NCBI GenBank assembly: GCA_020080175.1
Contig: JAGHQL010000006.1
Coordinates: forward strand, 186,001-250,000
Direction: 5' to 3'
DNA from: Glutinoglossum americanum
Lineage: Eukaryota; Ascomycota; Geoglossomycetes; Geoglossales; Geoglossaceae
Length of the DNA stretch: 64,000 nt
Shown here in pieces: positions 44,670 to 54,800 of the stretch; the first letter of the stretch is position 1, and each line of letters starts with the position of its first letter. The notes under the pieces are model-generated. The model ran no database searches, was not told where the DNA came from, and was given only the letters and a program-made list of their open reading frames with translations. The translations under genes and the position numbers were made by a program.

Positions 44670-47157
44670 CACGCAGCGGGCCCGCCCACCACTTCCACCA
44701 GTCCTCTCAGTCGGGAAGAACGGCGTTGCGGTTATTCCACTTATTTTCTTTCCCCTTCTATTCTCTCCATGTCCCCTTCACGAAACCCCAAAAAAGAAAA
44801 AAAAAACCAAAGCTTCACGCAGCGCAGTGCATCAAAGACAGGCAGGCGTATGGCGAAAACAGCACGCGCGCGCCTCGGCTCTGGGGGGCGTGTGCGCGGT
44901 GATAGTGCCTGGAGAGAAAAAACTACCCGTGCGAAGGGGAAGAAGGGGAAAAAAAATGTTGGGTTGCGTTTGTTACACGCCCGCTCTGTTGCATTTTCCT
45001 TTCGCTTTCCTTTTCTTCGTTCCCCCCGGGGCAACCCCATTCGGTGGTAGTCCCGAATTCTCTTTTTTTTTTCTTTTTCCCGCCTCTCGGTCAATCTTTC
45101 GATCGATCAGATTCCAGGAAAGCATCATCATTGGGGGTTTTTTGGAAATTATTGTTTTTTTTTTTTATCTGTTTATCTGTTCGCTCGTTCCGTTTGTTAA
45201 CCCCCATCCCCTTTTCTTTTTGGGTTTTTTTTTGGATCCCGGGCCTAAAGTAGCTACTGCTGAAAAATCAAAACCTATTTATAGACGCGTTGTGGTGTGG
45301 TCGTCTATGGGTCGTGTATATGGGCTGGTTTTGCGTGCGCGCGGTGGTGGTCTAGTGCCGGTGCTGTTTTTTTTTTTCGCTCTGTCGTTGGTTCTTGGTG
45401 CGATGGTATACGGCTTTTCAGGAAATTCGGTTCGTGCGACTAACCGGCCTGCTGACTTCTTTCTTGGGCTTTGGTCTGCTTTAACTGTCTCGGGGTATTC
45501 AGTTTTTAAAATGCGAGAATTTTATGCTGAGATGAACTAACTCAAATAGATGGGATATTCTACATTCAACCCGGCTGCCCCTTCGTGTACAACCTTGCGC
45601 AGGAGCCTAACAAGAGTGGGGGACACTGCTTCGGCCCAGATAGGAACACCCGTTATAACCTGGCTCTTCCCAGGGATGGTGCCCCGGCGATGAGCGATCT
45701 TGGTTATGGGGTGTGTGGTCCGCGGGGCCGGCTTTATTAAGCTGAGGGTGAGATGGCAGGTCTCGCGGCGGGATCAAGTTTAGGGAGCTTGATATTAGGT
45801 AATGTTAGCAGAGGGCCGCCTACTTGCTAACCCTTGGATATCTTGGTTCAGTGTGTGATCCCTGTAGTTGGCTTGTCAGGTTAACGCTAAGCCGGTTTCC
45901 CGATTTATTGCTCCCTGTAGGTGCGTAGATAAGGTCATGTAGATAGCCGCTGTGTAGGGGAAGAGAAGGTCCTGCAACGCTTGCTCTAGCCACACAAGAT
46001 TTACCCAGGAGTCCAGGACGCAGAGGCATCGCTAAGTGGCCTCAGCGAGCGACGAAGGGCCCCGTCTCTCTCAATACCACTCTTAAGCGAATCCAACCCG
46101 ATATCTAGATATTCCTAACTGGATAGTAGGTGTTAAAGTAGAGTACAAATCACCCGGATCAATTCTGAGAAAATTAAAAATGCGTGTTAAAGATACCCTA
46201 GAGTCGCGGCTAGTACTATGCGTGGCATGCGTGGTCGGGTACCCAAGCCGTTTTGGGGTGGAGTGGCCGGTTTGGTCATGTAAGTGTGTGGACGGAGTAC
46301 ATGTAGCAGGACACGCCCCACACTATAGCAAGCTATGCGGGCAAAATGTAGCATATGCCAACACCGCAAAATGAGAATTACAGACTGGCTTGTGGACTGT
46401 GGGCGGCTGCGTCTTCCTTGCATATAGTGTCCGGCTCCTCCGGCTCCTCCGGCTCCCAACACTCGAGAAAGATCGCTCATGGGCAAGCCGGAAATCGCTG
46501 GTGGTCCAAACCAGACCAGAAATAAGCAAGCAGATAACCCGCCCTACGCCATATCTATTCTCCACTACAGACTCTCCGGTAATTGCCCCACCCGGATGAG
46601 TATCTAGCTAACCAACTTAGCTGTAATCGACCTATGACGTAATCGATCCCAAATCTCAAATCAACCGTACCCACTTTATAAACCATACCTACTTTAGAAA
46701 GCGTACCCACCTTGGAAACCATACTCGCCTAGTTACCCAACGAATCCCCGGCGCCTGGGATGTTTTCCCAGTTCGGATGAACCCGGGTGTGGGCCTGAGC
46801 TAATATAGAAGACCCACCCGCCTATTAGCCTGTCGTTTCCCTTCTAATTACTCCCTCAACCCGCTCCCTCTTGCCTCGTTTAGCATGGATAGCCTCGCTT
46901 CTACCCATATGGTTCGGATAAATGCCTTGGCGTTGACCGCTGAGCAGCTGGCGTCGCATGCTCATCCGTTTAGGGTGGAATACCCGAATTTAATGCTGGT
47001 AGAGCCCCTGCAGAGCCATATTGTCTAGCGTCTCGCTCCCGCTATACACAGATTGGCTGTAATAGGCGCTTGCGACCCGGGAAATGCTCCTAGAAAGGAC
47101 CAAGGGTGCCTTTTCCCCTCACTCTTCGGCTGCTCTGAGGCCTGTGTTCGCATGGGG
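44670..47157. other. 3' region with homopolymer tracts, then gene-free DNA
   Basis: From 44750 to 45240 there are many A and T tracts of 8-11 bases, consistent with the 3' untranslated and downstream region of the preceding gene. The long ORF crossing it is not credible. A three-copy CCGGCTCCT run lies at about 46431-46457 and an 18-bp tandem repeat at 46666-46737. No gene was recognised. Confidence 0.4.
46666..46737 (+). repeat. Four-copy 18-bp tandem repeat
   Basis: Units start at 46666, 46684, 46702 and 46720 and follow the pattern (C)(G/A)TAC(C/T)(C/T)(A/G)C(T/C)T(T/A)...AA(C/G). The first three are well conserved; the fourth is diverged. Confidence 0.75.
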
Positions 47158-47163
47158 TATAAA
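47158..47163 (+). promoter_or_regulatory. TATA box of 2EXR-like gene
   Basis: TATAAA 79 bp upstream of the ATG at 47242. It places the transcription start inside the upstream in-frame extension, so it argues for the 47242 start rather than 47053. Confidence 0.5.
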
Positions 47164-47241
47164 TCCTTCCCTCTAGTCTTCTTTTCCGGACGCTTCCTGC
47201 TTCTTGTTCTCTACGCATCCTTAATCCCCGGCTCAAACACA

Positions 47242-48165
47242 ATGACCGCACAGCCCCCAAGACAGACCACCGCCTCGGTCTTCGACAAGCAACGCCTATC
47301 GGTAACAACGGCTCCGTCGATACTTTTTAAACTCCCCCGCGAAGTCCGCGACGAGATATACTGCCATGTGCTTGGCCTTCCCACATTTACCAGTCCGCGT
47401 GGTCGTACAATCTGCCATGTCATCTGGTCCGGCAAAAACATAATATCCCGCTTCTCCCCGGGGGACCGCCACCCCGAGTGTGACAACGAAACGGAGGTAT
47501 GCACTGAGATCCTTCGCACCTGCCGAACCGTGTCTGAAGAATGTCTGTCTTTGCTTTACTCCCGTATGGCATTTAGCTTCTTGCCCATGAGCCAAGATTT
47601 CATGTGGGGCGAGCTCTTGTGGTTCCTTGACATGATCGGGGAAAAAAATCGCCAGTGTCTGGGAGAGATTAGTGTGGAAGCACCTTGGGTGGCGCCACTG
47701 GTAGAAAGCCCATATACCAGAAAACCCACACTAGAAGGTATATCGTGGTTGCGAATAAACCCAGATAAGCACATAGAGTGGGATAAAGCGCTGGGATGGG
47801 AGGCGAGCCCCATGGCAGAGGTCGCGTCGAAGCGCCTCGCTGGACTGACGCCTGGACTCCGCAAATTCGAATTAGTGGCGACAGCCGAGCTGATTGACAT
47901 GTTGTGGGAGGAGGAGGGATCCGAAGCAGCGAACAAGGCTCAGTTCGAGGCTCTAGAGAAGGTTGCGGAGGCGTTCCGTGGGACGGCCGTCGAAGTGACC
48001 TTTAATATCGAGCAGCTCTCCTGCCCCAAGGTTGATCCCGTTATCCAGAGGATAGTTAAGAAATTCGGCTGGAAGACAATCAATCAACGTGAGTACGCGC
48101 CACTATTGGATGAAAATGAAGAGGATAAGTGGGTTGTTTCTATCCCAGATAACTCGTGGTGGTAG
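47242..48165 (+). CDS. 2EXR/F-box-like protein
   Basis: The frame is open from 47053, but I choose the ATG at 47242 (context ACACAATGA), giving 307 residues, because a TATA box lies at 47158 and the extra residues are unlike the family. The N-terminal hallmark is ILFKLPREVRDEIYCHVLGL, followed by the second helix SEECLSLLYSRMAFSF. A mid region LTPGLRKFELVATAELIDML precedes a C-terminal alpha/beta-like segment (FEALEKVAEAFRGTAVEVTF, then KKFGWKT). The same C-terminal pattern appears in the partial gene at the right window edge, so the two are paralogs about 16 kb apart. Function unknown. No introns are visible. Confidence 0.75.
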   Translation: MTAQPPRQTTASVFDKQRLSVTTAPSILFKLPREVRDEIYCHVLGLPTFTSPRGRTICHVIWSGKNIISRFSPGDRHPECDNETEVCTEILRTCRTVSEECLSLLYSRMAFSFLPMSQDFMWGELLWFLDMIGEKNRQCLGEISVEAPWVAPLVESPYTRKPTLEGISWLRINPDKHIEWDKALGWEASPMAEVASKRLAGLTPGLRKFELVATAELIDMLWEEEGSEAANKAQFEALEKVAEAFRGTAVEVTFNIEQLSCPKVDPVIQRIVKKFGWKTINQREYAPLLDENEEDKWVVSIPDNSWW

Positions 48166-49618
48166 CTTCCGAATTGTTTTCCGCGTACAGAAAAAGCGAC
48201 TGGGTTAATTCATCGATTTCGCAGGAACTATGACAAATCGTAGGTCGGATTCGTCAGGCGCATAGGTTTGGCTGGATAGGTTTAGGCTAGTTTGCATAGG
48301 TTAGATCGCATTGGACGGATTGCATGGGGGTCGAATCGCATTGGTCGGATTGGAAGGAATAGGTTGGGCGGCGTAACTTCCTTAGAGTAACAAATGCTAA
48401 AATAAATTAAGTAACGACCAAAGTTAGACGTGACAATGGAAGCTATTCTAGAACGCCTCTTAGTGCGAGAATTTTTATAACGATTGCTTGTAAATGTGCT
48501 GCGATGATGCGTGGATGTGAATGCCCTGCGCATGCCAAGCCGCTAATCACCCCAGGATTAGCTGATGGGTCTAACCCCATTCTCTTAAGGCGATCATCGC
48601 CTACCACAACCAACACTCTTGTATGTGTGAGCGGGGGCAAAAGTGTTGTTGTCCTAGGATTCAACACACCTTTAAGATCCGCTAGCCTAACGCATAGAAC
48701 CTTATCCACTCTATAATCCCCGACTCGACTCAGCTTACCCCTCAGCTAAAGAGGGTAGCCAAGATAGATAATAGCCGTTCAATCCCATCCAACCCACCCG
48801 TTTTACGACGCTCCACCGAAGAAAAGCGCCCACGAATGACTCAAGCCCCCAAACCCCAGATCCTGGACTCTAGCTGCCCAGTCTCACTCAGCCTTGCATC
48901 GCAGTCCCCCCGCCGGAACCCTTCCCATTCCCGCAAGTCGCTTAACCGCCGCCCAGCCTTTTCTCCAAAACTAGGCAGACGGTTTCACCATCTCCACCGC
49001 GAGGCTGCCGTCTGCCTCGCCTCGGCTAGCCACGGGGGCTAGGCTAACAGGGCGAAACGCACGGCTGATTCGTGTTCGGTGCAAGAGCTCGGAATCGCCA
49101 GATTGAGTAAGTTGGGTGCTGAGCGGGTTTCTGGGAAAGAGAGCTCAGTTTGGTTTTTAGGGCGTATATCTTATGTAAGCTTGGTGAGGCAGGGTTGATA
49201 GGTGGTTTCCTTTCGAGCTGGGGATTCTGTTAGGCGCGAGGTGGGATATGAGGTGCCTTGGCCGGCGGTGTGGGGTTCAAATTATAGCTGTTGGTAGGCA
49301 ATCGCCGGTTGCGTGTTGCCCGTGGCGCGATCACTCTGGGCTTTGGTTAGATAACCCTCCGTTAAGAATGACGTCATGCATCACCGCTGTAGCTATTGGC
49401 CTGACTGGCATGGCAAAAAGCGAATTTCGGTGTTTTTCTCCGGTCTCTCGCTTACTTTCTACGTACTCACTCCGGTCACCATTGTTACTGGCTCACATTA
49501 CGCTCACTTGATAGTCAGTTGAACTCCATTCCTTTAGCTACCTTATTTCACACGTCGAAACTCGCTTCAATATATCTTTAACCCTGCATTCACACCATAT
49601 TCGGAGGCTGGGTGTCCC
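48166..49618. other. Gene-free stretch
   Basis: Around 48303-48352 ATCGCATTGG(A/T)CGGATTG occurs twice with a short spacer, among other GGATAGG/GGATTG-type words. An 88-codon ORF at 48443-48709 (minus) has no recognised domain. No other feature was seen. Confidence 0.4.
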
Positions 49619-51608
49619 CTATATTGACTCGAAGTTCCGCAGTGCTTTCTCGAGCGGGCGGACGACCTCACTATATACCGCATCCCTAAACTCATGATCC
49701 TCCAGGTTCGTGCTCCTTGGCCCAAACGCGCAAAAGATACATCTTCTAATAGCGTTGTCGTATTCGGGCCCACCCTCTCCAAGGGCTTGTTCATACCATT
49801 TCGACGCGGTGGCGAAGTCCGTGTTATCGTTGGGCTTGCCGTCGGGACCAAGATAGTTCTTCCGGATAGGTTGCTCCTCGAGCGCTTGGCCGAAGCAGAG
49901 TTCGAGAAGCAGGATCCCGAGCGCCTGGATGCTTTTGCGGCATGAGTTGTGAGTCGGAGTGTCTCGTGTCATGGTGGACGTAGCGTCTCGAGACACGTAG
50001 GGTCGCTCGAATATGACGGGCCCTGAGGAGCCCTCATTAGCCCGTAGGAATAATATGTCCCTTTTGCTCCACCTCTCGCTGAGCCAGGGAGTCGTGTGGA
50101 GCAGTAGTAAAGAAGACGCTAGTGTCACCGCGACGGCTAATCTCTCTAGCCTAGAGAGCGCCATGCGCTCTCCCGTATCTGAGAGCCCACTGGCATTGCC
50201 GTGTCGCAATAGCAGGCTTTCTAAGCTCACCAATTCCCAAGAATCAAGAACCTCCCGCGATTCTTTAACCTGGGCGAATGTGAATCGCCGATTCTGGCTG
50301 TCTGACAGGAATCCAAGATGTGGTTTCCCCATCTGGGCCTCTTGGATGGTTGAGCAGAGGTCGACGATCTCGGCCATTCCGGGAGTCTTGTGGTTCGGAG
50401 GCTGTCCTTTTTGTGGCATCGAAACCGTGCACGTCTCCTGCGAAAAGCTGACCTTTTTTTTGTTGGATTTGATAGCCAGGCTGCCGTAGTGTTAGCTGAC
50501 GGCGAGAATCTTCTGTTGAATTACAGCCTTGGCTAGGAGCGACATATACCTCATAGTAGTGCTTGTCAATGAGGATGACCTAGAGCTTTCCGAAACCTCC
50601 GTCAATACAACTTGAGATCTGAAGTCATGCTTGGGGTTAGTAATAAACCCCGCCGTTGGGGGTGGTTGAAACGTTGACTGCGTCTTTGGAAGATCTGAGT
50701 CGACTTCCACCACACTGATCTCCAACTCATGCCAGTCCCACGGCCTCGGCTGGGGTTGGGCCGGATTCACCTCATAGCAGAACAGAACCTTGAACGCGGA
50801 ATATGGCAAATCGGTGCCTCCTAGATCGGTCCCGGGATCTGTGGCGGTTCGCTTCTCCAACAGCAGGTTTGCCCCATGTGACAGCTGACAGCTACACCGC
50901 CACCCCGACGTGAGAACGGCATGTAAGTCACGGGCGTGCTCCCGAGCACGCTGAAAGGACATGGTGGGCGGGGACTTTCGGTAACGCCGGGAGGGTGCCA
51001 GTTCGTCGCTTGACTGCAAAAGCTTCCGGAGCTCCTCGTTGTGCCGGTCCAGTGCCTTCGCCAGCTTCTCTCTCTTCTTCTTCGAGAGTGTGAATTTGAT
51101 TCGACGGAACTCGTATTCCCACCTCACCCTACTCAGGGCGCTTGTTTCGTTGTCGGCCCATCCGGTCTAGATGCCGACGATTGTTAGGATATGACTGAGG
51201 GAAAGGTGGCCAACTACACACCTCTCCATCTTTAACTCCCAGCTTGTTTTTCAGTTTCTCCATATCAGTTATCATACTATTAACGGTGTTCATGTACCAG
51301 TCGTAAGACTTTGGCAACCTATCTCTAAGCTTGTCCTCGAGGCCTGGTTTGCTCCATGATTGCCCTCCAGGATCCTTCAGTAGATCATTCATTTCGGCAT
51401 CGGATTCAATTATATCTGCCAGAAGTCTCTCAAGGTTCTCATCGAACCTTATAGACTGAAAACCGATGGCGTGGACGAAACCCATATACTCCGTGCGGAA
51501 GCCCCACCAGTCCTTTAGAGCCTCGAAACCTTCTTGGTAGTGCTCTAAAGCAGATAGGACCAGCGGGAATGTTGCAAGGACAAACCCAGCCGCTTCGACT
51601 CCGCTCAT
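49619..51608 (-). CDS. DUF7580-like protein with N-terminal HeLo-like region
   Basis: Exons 51608-51222, 51166-50550 and 50480-49619 give 621 residues in frame, with 55- and 69-bp introns (donors GTGTGT and GTATAT; CTAAC branch sites). The N-terminus MSGVEAAGFVLATFPLVLSA, then HYQEGFEALKDWWGFRTEY, is typical of a fungal helical domain that opens many DUF7580 and NLR-associated proteins. A charged coiled segment follows (LSKKKREKLAKALDRHNEEL). The C-terminal part (LERLAVAVTLASSLLLLHTT, KRDILFLR, SIQALGILLLELCFGQ, YDNAIRRCIFCAFGP) resembles the helical half of a protein kinase without catalytic residues, as in DUF7580. Relatives are linked to heterokaryon incompatibility and prion-like signalling; a role here is inferred. 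It is divergent from the fusion gene at 51873, 264 bp away. Confidence 0.78.
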
Positions 51609-51799
51609 GACGATAAAAACTGACAGAATGTATTTTCATCCGACGTCGGTGCGGACACTTGGTGGAGCGAAACGGCTATGGGGGAGGAAGCCGGTCGCTG
51701 AAGGCAAAATGTTTCGCTTTTTCTAAATGAGGGGTAAAAGTGGGGTAAGATAGCAAATCTATGGCATTGCGCCAAGAATCTTCTAACTTCCCCGCACAC

Positions 51800-51845
51800 A
51801 ACCATCACCATCACCAACCATCACCATCACAATCATCACCATAGC
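51800..51845 (+). repeat. CATCAC microsatellite in divergent promoter
   Basis: An imperfect run of ACCATC/CATCAC words in the 264-bp gap between two divergent genes, ending about 28 bp before the start codon of the fusion gene. Confidence 0.8.
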
Positions 51846-51872
51846 CGTTACATTCACTTCTGGGAATTCAAG

Positions 51873-54800
51873 ATGGCGTCTAAGCCCGCGGCTATTGCCT
51901 TAGAAGCAAACCTTTGTAGGGAATCCTTTTATCACCTCTGCTCTTTACTAACGGAACCGGAATGTGTATTTATCGACCAGATATCCCACTCTGCTGTGAT
52001 GGACGAACTCGGACGGTTCGGGGTCTGGGTGGGGAATATTGGGGCCCTCCAGGATGGCCCGAGCTCCCTTGACTATCGGTTAAGGGAGGCTTCTCATATC
52101 CGTCAAATGGTACTAAAACTCCTTGGGGATCTAAACGATACGCTTCAAGAGGGTCAGTAGACAATTTGTCAGTGTTTCACATTGGGACTCTATCTGATAG
52201 TGTCATAGCGATATCGATCGTTTCGTGTAAGCGGCCTCAAAAGGATTTTCAACCCCCAGACGATGAATTCGCTTCCGAATTTTCTGGCGATGGAAGCTCG
52301 ACAGATTCGGACGCCCAAGACCCCTCGAACGACTTGATGCCAACAACGGAGATCCAGCAGCTCTTCCTAGCCATTGTTGAAACTATCACTAGCCTTTTAA
52401 AGCTATCAATTACGATCCGTAACCCTGCGCCGCGAGATAGACATGCCAAGTCCGCATCTTTTAGTCCTTACGACGACCGCTATGATATCGGCCATGTTTG
52501 GCAGAAATTCCCCCATGCACGCAAATCCTCATGGCTTATAGATCGCCTGGGCAAGGCGAACTCCCGGCGCCGCCTCTATCTCCGATACCGTGAAAAGCAC
52601 CGTGAGAAGCTATCGAAGGAGCCCAAATCTCTAGGGAATGCGAAGATAGGGGCCAAAACCGAGGTCGTTCAAGGCGACGGAGCAGACCGTCTTACGCAGA
52701 GACAGTCCAGCCGTGAGGCCAAAAGTCGTGCTACAAACCCAACCGCAACAACCACTCTTGTCCAGACAATAGCCTCGTCGCTATATAACCCAGATAAAGT
52801 GGAAGAAAACTCTGATGCAGATCAGTCAGTTACTTCCTACGCAACCTCCATCGGTGAGGGCGATAATACCACTATCCGCGTACCTCCGCCGCCGGAAGCC
52901 TCCGCAGATGAAATGCCGTTTGAGTGTCCCTACTGCTTCACCATCCAGACATTGAAAGGAACTCATTCTTGGAAGTAAGGATAATCCGCGCTCTCAAATC
53001 CCATGTGGTGTTAACATTTCATTTTCAGGAAACATGTGTTTAACGATCTCGAGCCATACATTTGTACCTTCAAGGATTGTTCTTTAAGGACTTTTCCAAC
53101 CCGGCGTTCTTGGTTCGATCACGAACTCCAAGCCCACCGGAGGGATTGGTGTTGCAGCATCTGTGAAACCCGCTTCCATTCTGCTGGGGCCTTTGAGAAC
53201 CACATGAGGCAACTACATTCTGCGTCATTTGTGGAATCTCAGCTATCAGCCATTATTAGTCTGGGCGAAACACCTGTTGATAAGATCCTCGCCACCGATT
53301 GTCCTTTTTGCGATGACTGGGATACCGTCCTGAAGGGGCGGATGGCCCTTACCGACCCGGAAATCTCCACTGAAAGACTTGTCGTCACGCCTGAGCAGTT
53401 TCGTAGACACGTCGGACGGCATATGGAGCAGCTTGCTCTGTTTGTGCTGCCTAGGAATTACTACGATGACGAAGGGATGGACTTCGGCTCAGATGCGGTC
53501 GCAGTTCACGATAATTCAGATAGCACTAATGTTGATAGGAGAATTTACCAAGTGGTTATGGGTGGAGATGAAACGGTACTAGCCCAACTACTCGACACTG
53601 GGACTGATGCCGAAGCAGCGCTCCTTCTAGCCGCTTTGAATGGACGAAATACGGTAGTAAAGCTGCTAATTCAGATGGGCGTCTACCCAGATGCGAAGTC
53701 AAGCAGCGGGGAAACTGCGTTGTACAATGCGGCAGCCATGGGACATGTCGAGGTTGTCCGTGACTTGGCCGGGTACGGAGCCTATATTGACGCAAGGGAT
53801 AACGATGGCGTGACAGCGCTACAGGCAGCGGCCGCTAGAGGGCACTACTCAGTTGTGGAATTACTAGTTAACGAGCTTGGGGCAAACGTCACCAACAGGG
53901 ACAATGATGGGCGGACCGTACTGCACTGGGCAGCGGTACATGGGTTGGCATCATTAGCTGATTTCCTATCGAGATTTGGACTGGAAGGCATGAGAGATGA
54001 CAGCGGCCAGACAGCGCTACATGTGGCAGCCTCAAGCGGGTGTGAAGACTTTTTACGGGTGATCGCCAAAGCTGGACCTGTACTTGAATCACGAGATATT
54101 CATGGCCTGAAAGCGTTGCATTTTGCAGCCAGAAGCGGCAGCACAAAGTCCCTAGAAGTATTAATCAAGGCTGGGGCGGAAGATTTCCGAGGTAACACAG
54201 CGCTACTCTTAGCAGCGGGCAGCGGGCATCTGGATGCAGTGCGTCTGCTCATCGAGGCGGGGGCGGAACCCAAATTTAAAGCACTGTCCGAAGCCGCGCA
54301 GAACGGGCACGAACAAGTAGTGTGTCTACTTCTCGACAAGGGGGTCCTACCTGACCCGAAACCTCACTCTGGACTCACGTACCGGCCCCCCGCGCCGCTA
54401 GCTGAGGCAGCAGGAAACGGGCATCTAGAAGTAGTGCGTCTACTTCTCAAAGCAGGGGCCGATGCTGAACTGAGGTCTTCCAACGGACGCAAAGCACTCC
54501 ACGAAGCTGCAGCAAACGGGCACCATGAAGTAGCACGTCTGCTGATCGAATCAAAAGCCGATATCAACTCAAGAAATACACTTGGACTTGCACCCGTGCC
54601 GCTGGCTGAGGCTGCAAAAAACGGTCATTTAGAGGTAGTGCGTCTCTTTATCGAAAAAGGGGCCAGCCTTGAGCTAGACGATTCCAATGGATGCACAGCG
54701 CTCTACGAAGCGGCGGCGAATGGCCACTTAGAAGTAGTGCGCCTACTTCTCGAATCGGGAGCCCATCCCAATCCGAGAGATGCCTCTGGGCGCGCGTCCT

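Noticed and set aside
44314-45540. 408-codon ORF on the plus strand
   Set aside because: It overlaps the spliced Gly/Tyr-rich gene in another frame and then crosses homopolymer-rich 3' sequence; the translation is low-complexity and Phe-rich without a domain.
47053-47241. N-terminal extension of the 2EXR-like gene with a hydrophobic segment
   Set aside because: A TATA box lies within it at 47158 and the ATG at 47242 has a better context; the extension is probably promoter and leader.
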